Below, one piece after another: positions 34,184 to 43,766 of a stretch of DNA of 64,000 bases (positions within the stretch are counted from its first letter, which is position 1; every line of letters starts with the position of its first letter). Source of the stretch: Botryosphaeria dothidea (Eukaryota > Ascomycota > Dothideomycetes > Botryosphaeriales > Botryosphaeriaceae); assembly GCA_011503125.2 (NCBI GenBank), contig WWBZ02000051.1, positions 2,480,001-2,544,000 of the forward strand, given 5' to 3'. The notes under the pieces were generated by a model. That model ran no database searches and was not told the origin of the DNA. It saw nothing but the letters and a program-made list of their open reading frames with translations. Both the position numbers and the translations under genes were made by a program.

Positions 34184-37006
34184 ATGTTCAACAAGCCCTT
34201 CAAATCCCCGCTGCTCGCTCGCAAGCCCTCTGCGAATCAGCCACGACCTCCACCGGCCTCAGCACCCGCCGAACCTTCCGTCCCGCCGTCCAAGAAGCGC
34301 CGCGTCGCCCTCGAGGACGATGACGATCCGCCGAGGCCTTCGCCTGCTCCCGTGGCCTCACGAAAGCCGCTTCTGAGCGTCGTAAACACAGCTCCAGTCC
34401 CGACCAAACCGAGTGTCGATGGAGATAAGGCGGAGGCATACTTTACTGTGCTGTGGCGGAAGCCTACGGCCAAGAAACACAAGACATGGGACGGTGATGG
34501 CATTCTCTGCCTATCCAATGGCTACGCCCAATTGCTGGATGCCTTTGGCCGCCCAATGGGCAAATCGATGTGCTCTAAATCCCTAGAGCCGGGTTCAACG
34601 CTTTCTGTTGGCGGCAAGGAGCTCGAGATCGATGCTATTGTGGATAAGCAAGACTTCCTCGCTGGAAGGTCCTTCCTGGGCACACAAGCGCCGGCTGTTG
34701 ATCCGCCTTCAGCTGCAAGGCCTATCAAGCAGAAGCCTTTGCATACCATCAAACCACCTTTAAAACAGGACTTCAGCGCGCCAAAGCAGCTCAAGACCGA
34801 CACCAAGCTCGTCAATTCAGCTTCGACCCAGAGCCGACCTTTCACAACGAAATTCAAAAATCCTCTTATGGCTTCCACCACCTTGCCTAGGCAGTTGGAC
34901 AACTCTGTACCGCAGCCACGTCACGACCCGAACGCGCACCATGCTCTCGTTATGAGGCGCCCATTACCCATGAACGTGCCTAAAGGCAAGCAGGTGGTTG
35001 ATGTCGTCGTTGATCCTGTGCTGTCCAAACATCTCCGCGACCACCAACGCCAGGGCGTTCAATTTCTCTACGATTGTGTGATGGGCATGGGCTCCTACAA
35101 TGGTCAAGGTGTCATTCTCGCTGATGAGATGGGACTGGGCAAGACGCTGCAGACAATCTCTCTCGTCTGGACCTTGCTCAAGCAAAATCCAATCTACGAA
35201 GAACCTCCCGTCGTGAAGAAAGCTATCGTTGTCTGTCCTGCAGGCGTCGTAAGCAACTGGCGAAGGGAATTCCACAAGTGGCTCGGTAACGAACGCCTTG
35301 GCGTCTTCGTAGCTGATGAAACGAAGAAGCGCCTTACCGATTTCACTCGAGGCAAATGCTACCAGGTCATGATCATCGGCTATGAGAAGCTACTGAAATC
35401 TCACGAAGACATCAAAAAGCAATGCAATGTCGACCTGATTGTGCTTGATGAGGGCCACAAGCTTAAGACAGCCAAAGGAAAGACCGCTCAAGCCATCAGG
35501 AATCTCGGCACCGATCGAATTGTGTTGCTCTCAGGCACTCCTTTTTCAAATAATTTGCTCGAATTCCACGCGGTGGCGGACTTGGTTAATCCAGGGGTTC
35601 TTGGAAAGCTCAATGCCTTCAAGCGCGAGTTTGAGAGTCCAATCGTCAAGGGTCAGCAACCAGACGCGACCGCTAAGGAACGGGAGAAGGGCACTGCACG
35701 ACACGAGGAGCTGGACAAACTGTCGAAGCAGTTCATGCTAAGAAGAACTGCCGAAATCCTTTCTAAATACCTCCCAACAAAGACGGAGCATGTTCTGCTC
35801 TGTCGTCCCACCACCGCTCAAATACAGGTCTATCGTAGTGTTCTTGCATCTCCCGCATTCGGCGCCGCCCTCGGTAGCAATGAGAATGCGCTACAGCTCA
35901 TCAACCTCCTCAAGCAAGTTTGCAACAGCCCGAAGTTACTTGCTTCCACTAAAGACGAGGATACTCCAAATCCCACAGTAGCGGTAATCCTCAACAACAT
36001 CCCATCAAAACTCCTCAACAGTGGTGCCAGCGCAAAATTCCAAGTTCTCGACAGTCTGCTTCATCGCATCCGCACCACCACTGACGAAAAGGTCGTCATC
36101 GTCTCACACTATACATCAACCCTTGACATTCTGGAGGGCCTACTAACTTCTCTTTCGTACTCATTCCTCCGCGTGGATGGGTCCACCCCGGCCAACAAAC
36201 GCCAGGAAATGATCAACAAGTTCAACAACTCGGACGCAAACAAGCATTTTGCTTTCCTGCTGTCGGCCAAAGCAGGTGGCGTCGGTATAAATCTGATTGG
36301 GGCATCTCGGCTTGTTCTGTACGACATCGACTGGAACCCGGCCCATGACTTGCAAGCAATGGCCCGCATCCATCGGGATGGACAGAAGAGGCCGTGCAAG
36401 ATATATCGGATGTTGACCATGGGCGCTCTGGATGAGAAGATTTATCAGCGACAAGTTACAAAGCAGGGCCTGGCTGATAGTGTCATTGACAGCAAGACGT
36501 CTTCTTCCAGTTTCACCAGGGAGGAACTGCGGAATCTCTTCTCGCTGAACGAGGACGAGAAATGCCAGACACACGAACTAATCTCCTGTCCTTGTGGTGG
36601 CCGGGGAAATGGCGGCGGGTTGATTCCGGTGGATGAGGACGGCTCAGTTAAAGATTTCATGAGAGAGGAAACCGACGATGACGAGCTTCCAGATCTGCCG
36701 ATGCTCCTTCGGGCGAGCCAGGTTGACATGGATGAGCAAGAGCGGAAATTAAAAGAAGCCAGGGTTCCCAAGAAGGAGAAGACCAAGATGATTGCCCTGA
36801 TGCAGTACGCACATGTGGACACCTCCCTCATCTTGGAGAAGCCACCTGCCTCCGATGCAGAAGGCACGCCCGGTATGGACACCGACGTGGATGATCCGGC
36901 AGCCGTGGATTACGAGGCGATGATCGATGATGAGCCGCTGATGGATGTCATCAGGGAGGACGGGTCAAGGGTCAAGTTTGTCTTTTCCAAGACGACTTCC
37001 CGATAA
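34184..37006 (+). CDS. RDH54: Rdh54/Tid1 (Rad54B-like) SNF2 DNA translocase
   Basis: Single exon of 940 residues. The N-terminal segment FTVLWRKPTAKKHKTWDGDG separates Rdh54/Rad54B from Rad54 itself. SNF2 helicase motifs in order: I, ADEMGLGKT at about residue 311; II, DEGH at about 421; III, LLSGTPFSNN; the C-terminal lobe with LLSAKAGGVGINLIGASR; and VI, ARIHRDGQKR at about 727. A basic, proline-rich leader (residues 1-50) contains SKKRR, a likely nuclear signal. The protein removes or remodels Rad51/Dmc1 on DNA during homologous recombination, chiefly between homologues. Length and motifs are complete. An acidic C-terminal tail follows the helicase core. Confidence 0.94.
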   Translation: MFNKPFKSPLLARKPSANQPRPPPASAPAEPSVPPSKKRRVALEDDDDPPRPSPAPVASRKPLLSVVNTAPVPTKPSVDGDKAEAYFTVLWRKPTAKKHKTWDGDGILCLSNGYAQLLDAFGRPMGKSMCSKSLEPGSTLSVGGKELEIDAIVDKQDFLAGRSFLGTQAPAVDPPSAARPIKQKPLHTIKPPLKQDFSAPKQLKTDTKLVNSASTQSRPFTTKFKNPLMASTTLPRQLDNSVPQPRHDPNAHHALVMRRPLPMNVPKGKQVVDVVVDPVLSKHLRDHQRQGVQFLYDCVMGMGSYNGQGVILADEMGLGKTLQTISLVWTLLKQNPIYEEPPVVKKAIVVCPAGVVSNWRREFHKWLGNERLGVFVADETKKRLTDFTRGKCYQVMIIGYEKLLKSHEDIKKQCNVDLIVLDEGHKLKTAKGKTAQAIRNLGTDRIVLLSGTPFSNNLLEFHAVADLVNPGVLGKLNAFKREFESPIVKGQQPDATAKEREKGTARHEELDKLSKQFMLRRTAEILSKYLPTKTEHVLLCRPTTAQIQVYRSVLASPAFGAALGSNENALQLINLLKQVCNSPKLLASTKDEDTPNPTVAVILNNIPSKLLNSGASAKFQVLDSLLHRIRTTTDEKVVIVSHYTSTLDILEGLLTSLSYSFLRVDGSTPANKRQEMINKFNNSDANKHFAFLLSAKAGGVGINLIGASRLVLYDIDWNPAHDLQAMARIHRDGQKRPCKIYRMLTMGALDEKIYQRQVTKQGLADSVIDSKTSSSSFTREELRNLFSLNEDEKCQTHELISCPCGGRGNGGGLIPVDEDGSVKDFMREETDDDELPDLPMLLRASQVDMDEQERKLKEARVPKKEKTKMIALMQYAHVDTSLILEKPPASDAEGTPGMDTDVDDPAAVDYEAMIDDEPLMDVIREDGSRVKFVFSKTTSR

Positions 37007-38016
37007 TATTCACGGATTTGGGAGCTCACGATAGGTATCTCTGTTACCCAGAGGGGCAAAATTGAGGGGTCATACACGAAAATATCAAGTTCGTGCTCCA
37101 GCAAATGGTCTAGGTACATACGAATGCAATATACCTAAACATGACGTAGTTGGCAGACCGTCTTCTTCATCAACTCTCAATGTCGACAAATTGACTTGTC
37201 TACAATTTCAAGCATCACCGTCACCGTAGATAAAGGACCATGGCCAGTAGTATTCAAGCAATCACCGGCGCACCGACTCTCCACAAAGCTCTGCGGACTC
37301 TCGAGCAGCCCGCATTTCGAATGCTCCGAGTGAGTCTGCGGATTAATTGGACAGATATTCAACATCTCTCGCAGTCACGCATCCGTCTAAAGATAGGTCT
37401 CTTGTCACTCTCGAGGAGATCAGGATATTTCCGGTCAATTTCAGACACGGCGCAATGCCTGTTGCTTTTTCGACGCTTCGTATAGTGAGAAGCATCACCT
37501 TACCACAGCGCTTCACACAGGCCTTGCCAACGATTTTGGAGTGTGAATCGGCAGATGTCAAACGGAACGTTTAGTTTACGACGTATCGCCGGTCAAGATC
37601 ATACGCGAACATGGTATCCCTTCGCACATTGAGTATTAGATACGAATTTCGTTGAGCAGATGTTGCATCCTGGTTGATCTCTTAATGGACATCCCTGCGA
37701 TGATCTTTAACCTCACAGGAGCTCGATAACCACACCAAGCAATGAACTTCTCCACCCATGTCCTCCCGTCCTGCATAACCATATACAATCGAGATCAAAT
37801 GGGACAAAGCTTGGTTTCCGGAAAATTGGAGGACAAAAAGTACGTGGTTGCGGCCATATGGACAACTACGTGAGGAAGATATGGATCTTGCGTACTTGAG
37901 TTTGCGGGTGCTGCAGCTGGTATTCGCTGGAATGAGTGTATCTCGTTTCTTCATCCTTCTGTATTAGGTTAAGAAACATCAGGGTTTCCAGCGCTTGCGA
38001 AGACTCGCTTGCTCAT
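37007..38016. other. Intergenic, no recognisable gene
   Basis: RDH54 3' flank and 1 kb with only short open frames lacking conserved character. Confidence 0.55.
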
Positions 38017-38481
38017 TTAGAGAGGGTCCTTTCCTGAAAGCCTTTGCTGATAGTGCAATTCATCTCCCGAAAACCCTGGGAAGCATCTGTTCAGAAAATC
38101 CTCCCAGATCTCGACAATAGGCGCGAAGCCCGACATGATTTGCGAGGGGTCTTTTTTCGAAGGTCCGTATTCGGACCATTCAAAGATTTTCCTTCCGAGG
38201 TCGCGGGCGACCGGCTTGGCCTTCAGGCTGGGAAGTAAGGAGGTGCTTGGGTTGGTAATATCATCAATGATGCGATAGGGTTCCACGAGCTTTTGTCTCG
38301 CGATGCTCTCGACGGTCGTGCTGGCGGGAAAGATGGCGCTCGTGGTTTCGATGGAGGAGTTGGACCGGTCTGCGGCGGTGTGTGCGACGAGCAGCGGGCC
38401 GTGATGGGCGATGGTGGCCATGGGAGCCGCCAGAGCGAGGCCGTTGGCAAGGGAAAAGAGCAGGGCGTGGGCAGGCTTCAT
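38017..38481 (-). CDS. Small secreted protein, unknown function
   Basis: A 154-residue protein starting at the ATG at 38481, chosen because it opens a signal peptide (MKPAHALLFSLANGLALAAP). An upstream in-frame ATG at 38553 would bury the signal. The mature part is Ser/Thr-rich, then has a tryptophan-containing C-terminal half (LGRKIFEWSEYGPSKKD and WEDFLNRCFPGFSGD). Only one cysteine remains after the signal peptide, so it is not a cysteine-rich effector type. No homology recognised. Single exon, no close neighbour. Confidence 0.55.
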   Translation of the reverse strand: MKPAHALLFSLANGLALAAPMATIAHHGPLLVAHTAADRSNSSIETTSAIFPASTTVESIARQKLVEPYRIIDDITNPSTSLLPSLKAKPVARDLGRKIFEWSEYGPSKKDPSQIMSGFAPIVEIWEDFLNRCFPGFSGDELHYQQRLSGKDPL

Positions 38482-39383
38482 TCTCTGGTTTCTGTTTTGA
38501 TGGAGGACAGGACTGGCGTATGGCGTGTTGCTGAGTATTTCAGCTTGCCTCACAAATGGTATGTATGGCTTTATAGATATCTGCGAAGTGTTTCTCTGGA
38601 TCTAGTATTTGATCAACCTCTCAACATTTTGTACAAATACACCTCTACCTTGGATGGGCTTTACGCTTTCGCACGACAGGGGAACCCTTAAGCGACCCTT
38701 AAGTAAACACTAGAGCGAAGGGATCTATTTTTTTCTCATTCTATGGTCGGTAAGCCCATATTGGGGCTTCATCAGGTCTGCAGGGTCGACTTCGCCTCAC
38801 TGCGACTCGCCTGTGTGGTGCGCTAGGCTTGCAAGTCGGGAACCGTGATCCTCAAGCCAGCTTCTGCCCGCCATGGCTCAGGGCACTCACTAGTTCCTAA
38901 GAACTCAGTGATTTCTTACCGAATATGAGCGCTTTCCAATCAAGACTCAGCCCTGCTCACATGGTTTGTATGAGGTGATCAAAAGATAGGGATCTTTTGA
39001 ACAGGACTGCTTTTGGTCGCTAAAACAAAAGATGAAAGCAACCACACTCAGTCGGCATATCGCTGTCTGAGAAATGGAAATTGCGTCACGATTATTTCCC
39101 CCCTCTACCACTAATAATCGGCGGGCAATCTGGTTTGTGTCCTACCGAATTGAACTTGTGCCACTGGCAAGTAGAGGTCGCTGAGAATCGGCACATGTGA
39201 TCTGGAAAAGTAATCGCCGGCACTCAAAACCGGACTCCGGATGTGATCCACAGGCACTCATCCACGTATGAACTTTATCGAGGAGGATGGCCCAAAGGTC
39301 AAGTCCATCTTTTCCAAACGTTTACATCCCGCGCCTTTTTTTTTTTTTTTCAGGCGCCTTGTTTGGAATACACGACCCCTCCA
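38482..39383. other. Intergenic region with a 9-base tandem motif and poly-T
   Basis: Non-coding. ACCCTTAAG occurs twice, at 38684-38692 and 38695-38703, about 200 bases upstream of the small secreted protein gene. A 14-base T run lies at about 39337-39350. Confidence 0.55.
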
Positions 39384-41224
39384 CTATAGATCCAGAACCA
39401 AGAGACTGAGCTCCAGACCTTCGGTCCCAACCTTCCACAGAGTGCTGCCGCTCACCGTCCACCCGCCGGCGCCCCACTCAACGCTCCTGATCCCGCTCGC
39501 CGCCACCGGCAGCGCGACGCTGACATTCTGCGCCGTCTCAACATACTCCAAGCTCACGACGCTCACCAGCATCCTGCGCTCGCGCTCCACCACCCACGCG
39601 CTCGCGTCCACGCGCTCGCGGCCCGCCACCCCCAGCGCGGCCGGCTTCGCGCGCAGCAGACACGCCGCCACGTCGCCGCCCGTCAGCGCGCGCGCCAGCG
39701 CGGCCGTCACGCCGGCCAGGGCGGGCTGTGTCGGCCAGGTCCAGGCGACGATGCCCGAGGCGCCGTGGTTGAGGCTCAGCGCGGCCATGACGGCCTCCTC
39801 GGCGGCCGTCGGGTAGCGCGCCCAGAACGTCTCGTTGCCGAAGGCCTGCGGCACGCCCCAGAAGCCCCTGGGCTCCTGTCCCAGCCACGTCTGGTACTGC
39901 CGGAAGGCGTCGAGGCGCGCCGACACGTCCTCAAAGCGGCCGTCGCAGTCGTCGCAGCCGCAGCAGCCGTAGGTCGTGTTGCAGACGGTGCCGTAGGGGA
40001 CGGAGAAGCTGGTGTTGACGGCGATGGGGTAGGGGTCGCTGAGCACGATGTCGGCACCGGCGGTGTAGGGCCCGTAGTGGAAGTTGTAGCAGTTGAGGCA
40101 GAGCGAGACCGGGTGGTAGGGGTCGAGCGACTTGAGCAGGTCGTACGTGTCCTTGGTCGCGTTGAGCGTGTCGCCGTGGCCGTCCGGCTCGTCGCCCGTG
40201 TACCAGAGGAGCAGCGACTTGCGGGCGGCCAGGATGGCGGCTTGTTCGCGGACCGAGGTCAGGTTGGTGTACGTCCACCGCATGTCGTACATGACCCACA
40301 GCTGCAGCTCGTCGCACACGTCCAGGAACTCGTTGAAGGCGGTGAAGTTGAAGGCTTGGTTGTCGAGCGCGGCGTCGGGCACTACGTGGATGATGTTGTA
40401 GCCATATTCCTTGAAGAGGCGCGTGTTCTCGACAATATCCTTCGCAATAAAGTCGTCCCAGGATACGTAGAAGGAGTAGGGAACGATGCCGGTGAATTCG
40501 GTGGAGTTGGAGAGGTAGTCCTGGACGTAGATGCCGCCGTACAGCCTGTCCAGCTTCGCGACACTGCCTCCGTCGGTGCGCGGAGGTAGGTAGTACAGCA
40601 AGGTGGTCGCGATGTACGACTGGTTTCCGTCGACCGAAGCGCCTGTCAGGGTGATATTGTACGGCTCCGTCCGCGCCTCCAGCTCGCTCAGCGAGAAGCT
40701 GAAGTCACTGCCGGTGGTATTGACCGAGACATTGCGGTTCGACACCAGCGGGATGCCAGTTTCGGTCACGGAGATATCAATGTAGAGATGCGAGAAATCG
40801 GTGGTTTCGTTGGTGTCTTTGATAAAGACGTAGGGATAGTAGGGTTCGCCGTTGGTATGGGACAGGGCGGCATCGACTACAAAGCTACCGAAGGTCTCGT
40901 CGGAAGTGTAGATGGTCATGCGCGGGTAGACCTGCACATTGAGGAGAGGATCCTCGGAGCGCGAAGGTTCTTCGAGCCATCCGCCTGGCTCGAAACTGGC
41001 GTTTCTGCGGGGGAACGTCGTCAATGGCGTTGGAATGCCGGGGGGGGGGGGGCGCGCTGGAGCGCTGAAGGAGCCACGACTTACGTAGGGCGATAGGCCT
41101 TGCCGCACCAGATGTCGACGCCAGGTGGAGCATTGAAGAGCGCGTCGGCGGCTGCAGCTGCCCGTGCCTGAAGGAGGCCGAGAAGCACGGCCAGGAGTGG
41201 AGAGAGAAGGGGCACGGTTGGCAT
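39384..41224 (-). CDS. Secreted glycoside-hydrolase-like protein (TIM-barrel type)
   Basis: Two exons. The first (from 41224) encodes a signal peptide, MPTVPLLSPLLAVLLGLLQA, and the start of the mature protein, GVDIWCGKAYRP-T-NASFEPGG across the intron. About 590 residues with many N-glycosylation sequons (NAT, NTT, NLT, NVS). After a beta-rich N-terminal half comes a region that looks like a TIM barrel, with LQLWVMYDMRWTYTN, LLLWYTGDEPDGHG and ADIVLSDPYPI; the acidic residues in TGDEPDG are candidates for a catalytic acid. A Cys-rich loop, CNTTYGCCGCDDCDG, is unusual. Fungal homologues are usually listed as hypothetical glycoside-hydrolase-superfamily proteins, and I cannot assign a substrate. 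The intron contains a 13-base G run. Confidence 0.72.
41040..41052. repeat. Poly-G tract (13 bases) inside an intron
   Basis: Uninterrupted run of 13 G (C on the coding strand) within the first intron of the secreted hydrolase-like gene, close to its acceptor. Confidence 0.95.
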
Positions 41225-42166
41225 GATTGACGGCAGAGTTTCAGCGCGTGCCGCAACGCGAGACTGAGACGGGAGGACGAAACACACGCAGCACGAGGCA
41301 TCAGCTCAAGGCGCACTTCTGTTTTTCTACGACGGGAGATTAGCGCGACGACATGATTCCACCGTCACCTCGCAGCTGTACAACGAGATACTGCCGTCGC
41401 ATCGGCAAGTTACGTGAAGCCTCCCCCGCCCGAAACATCGGAGAAGATGCACCGTATAGACTAGGAGAGGAAAGAACGCGGACGGGCTTGTTGCCAACCC
41501 CGGCATATACATTACAAGGGGAGAGTGTAAAGTTCTGCGCGGAGGCTCGGGCGAGGTCTAGTGAAATACAACAAGGATGATGACAAGAGTGGGCGCGGGG
41601 AAGGCTGACATCAGCCGGCAGTGAGGCGTGCGAGGCGCACTGGCTCTGGGCTCCTACCCGGCGATCAGCGGCTGACGCGGACCCGTGACAGTGCAGTCGT
41701 TCCTGGAGATCACCCGCTGCACCACCATGGGGTTGCAGATGGCAGCGCTCATGACCTCCCCGATCCTCCCAAGCACCACTTGCCGCTCAGCCTTGCCCAT
41801 CGTGGCTCCCCACGCCTCCACCTGTTTGTCCGCTTCCGCGCCAGGCATGACAGCATCACTTGCCCGCCAAGGAAGGGAGCGTCCAAGGCCAAGCTTCCGC
41901 TGCAGGTGCTACGGAGCGGCGGTGCAGCAGCCAACCACTGGCGCTTCCTGCCTCACACACCAACGATGTCATGGCTGGCCCTCAGCTCCACCGGCCCGCC
42001 TCCAATATGCCGCAGCCTGCTGCTCCTTTGCCCAGCTACAAAACGCTTTGCCTCCCGCCGCGTGCTATTCTGCGTGTAGTGCCTCCCATCTGACCTGTCC
42101 TGTGCCTAAGACCTCCCACCACCTGACTGCGCGTGCTGCTGCCTCTCGCACCATCTCTTTATAATC
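41225..42166. other. Divergent intergenic region
   Basis: Promoters of the minus-strand secreted protein gene and the plus-strand phosphatase gene. No additional gene recognised. Confidence 0.6.
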
Positions 42167-43411
42167 ATGGCTGTCCAGTACGCTCGCGATGCCTTCTGGC
42201 AGACGCTGGGATACACCCTCGAGGAAACAGAAGGAGACCGCGAACTCAGACAAGCCTGCAAATTCGCCGACTTCGAAGCCACCATGCCGCACATCCCAAA
42301 CCGTCTGAGAGACATCTCCATGGTCGACAATTTTGCGTCGTACCTGGGCAAGCGCAACCCCCTGGCACGCCCCATCGACCCGTCGAAACACGTCATCTGG
42401 CTCCAGGACAACACCGCCTATCGGCCAAAGGGATCCAAGGGCGCAGTGTGGGAGGCCGAGTTCGTGTGCGCCTACTTTGTGAAGAACAGCGGAAAGGACT
42501 GGGGAAGAGTTGTGGCCGACATCGCTGAGAAGGCTGGGTTGGGCGAGGGGGATGAGGCCGAGGCCACCATCGCGAAGCGCTTGGAGCCGTGGACGGACGC
42601 CATCCTGCCCTCGCACACGGTCAAGATCAACATCGGCGGCATGAACATCTCGACGCTCGGCCCCAGCGACAGGAGTGGTGTCAGCAAGACTCTGATTCGC
42701 ACAAAAGGCCGCCACGATGACGGCGAGACGGTCACGTCCCACGCTATCGGCATCGACACCCGTCACATGACCACCACCTTCGCCGAGCCTAGCGGTTGGG
42801 CTGTCATCTCCGATGTCGACGACACCATCAAGATCACCCAGACTCCATCTCCCTCGGGGATCCTCCGCAGCACCTTTGTGGACGAGCCAACCCCTGTGGC
42901 AGGAATGCCCGAGCTGTACTCTCGTATCTGCAAGACCCTCGACAATCCTCCCTTCTGGTACCTCAGCGCCAGCCCCTACAACCTCTACCCGTTCTTGCGC
43001 GAGTTCCGTTCCCAACATTACCCCGATGGTCCCTTGCTTCTTCGAAATGCTTCGTGGATGGATTTGGCCGGCTTCCTGATTGCTCTGACGGCAGGGACTC
43101 AAGCGTACAAGACGGCCCGTATGCGCGAGGTCCACAGAATGTTCCCCGAGAGAAAGTTCATCTTGATCGGCGACAGTACCCAGAGTGATCCTGAGGCCTA
43201 CGGCGAAATTTGCAGAGAGTTTCCCGGATGGATTGGTGCCATCTTCATCAGGAGGGTGACTGGTGTTGCCGACATCGACAAGACCACCAAGAACACGCCC
43301 GAGAGATTCGAGAAGGCCTTTGATAGTATCGACAAATCAGTCTGGTCCGTATTCGACGATCCGCAAGAGATCTATCACAGGATCGACCGCCTGGTCAACG
43401 AGGATCGGTGA
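42167..43411 (+). CDS. App1-like phosphatidate phosphatase (DUF2183)
   Basis: Single exon of 414 residues, start codon at 42167. The catalytic HAD-type motif is GWAVISDVDDTIKIT (DxDxT), at about residues 218-228. Conserved downstream segments are FWYLSASPYNLYPFLREF, in which SAS is the second HAD motif, and FILIGDSTQSDPEAYGEI, which carries the GDS acidic motif. This is the catalytic domain of yeast App1, a Mg-dependent phosphatidate phosphatase linked to actin patches. The N-terminal part contains a beta-rich region (HTVKINIGG). There is no signal peptide or membrane segment, so it is probably peripheral and cytosolic. Shorter than yeast App1, as usual for filamentous-fungal paralogues. Confidence 0.9.
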   Translation: MAVQYARDAFWQTLGYTLEETEGDRELRQACKFADFEATMPHIPNRLRDISMVDNFASYLGKRNPLARPIDPSKHVIWLQDNTAYRPKGSKGAVWEAEFVCAYFVKNSGKDWGRVVADIAEKAGLGEGDEAEATIAKRLEPWTDAILPSHTVKINIGGMNISTLGPSDRSGVSKTLIRTKGRHDDGETVTSHAIGIDTRHMTTTFAEPSGWAVISDVDDTIKITQTPSPSGILRSTFVDEPTPVAGMPELYSRICKTLDNPPFWYLSASPYNLYPFLREFRSQHYPDGPLLLRNASWMDLAGFLIALTAGTQAYKTARMREVHRMFPERKFILIGDSTQSDPEAYGEICREFPGWIGAIFIRRVTGVADIDKTTKNTPERFEKAFDSIDKSVWSVFDDPQEIYHRIDRLVNEDR

Positions 43412-43766
43412 TGAAATAGTTTGCTTGCGAGGGATTGCATAGTCCCGTGATGTTCAACAATTATGTCCGGATGAGGCGTCCACTTTCGATTCTTCTGCTC
43501 TCAGCTTTCTTTCGGTTTATCACTCATCCGGCGTACTCTGGGTGCCGACAGGTTGCCGCTTCAGCATCATGGCGTTTTTTTTTTTATTTTTTTATGGACT
43601 GACTGACTGACTGCACTAGTCTTTTGTTCAGTTTTCATACTTTCCATATTTCTTTTCTGGTCATGACTTCGTTTCTCCTAGCACCCGCCTCCATTGATAC
43701 CCTTGGTCCATTACAACAGCTTCTCAACTTAGGAATAGAAACATACATCAACCAAAGTTCACAGTC
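43412..43766. other. Convergent intergenic region
   Basis: 3' flanks of the phosphatase and the second monooxygenase. A T-rich stretch at 43574-43592 and a GACTGACTGACTGACT simple repeat near 43595-43610 are visible. Confidence 0.6.
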
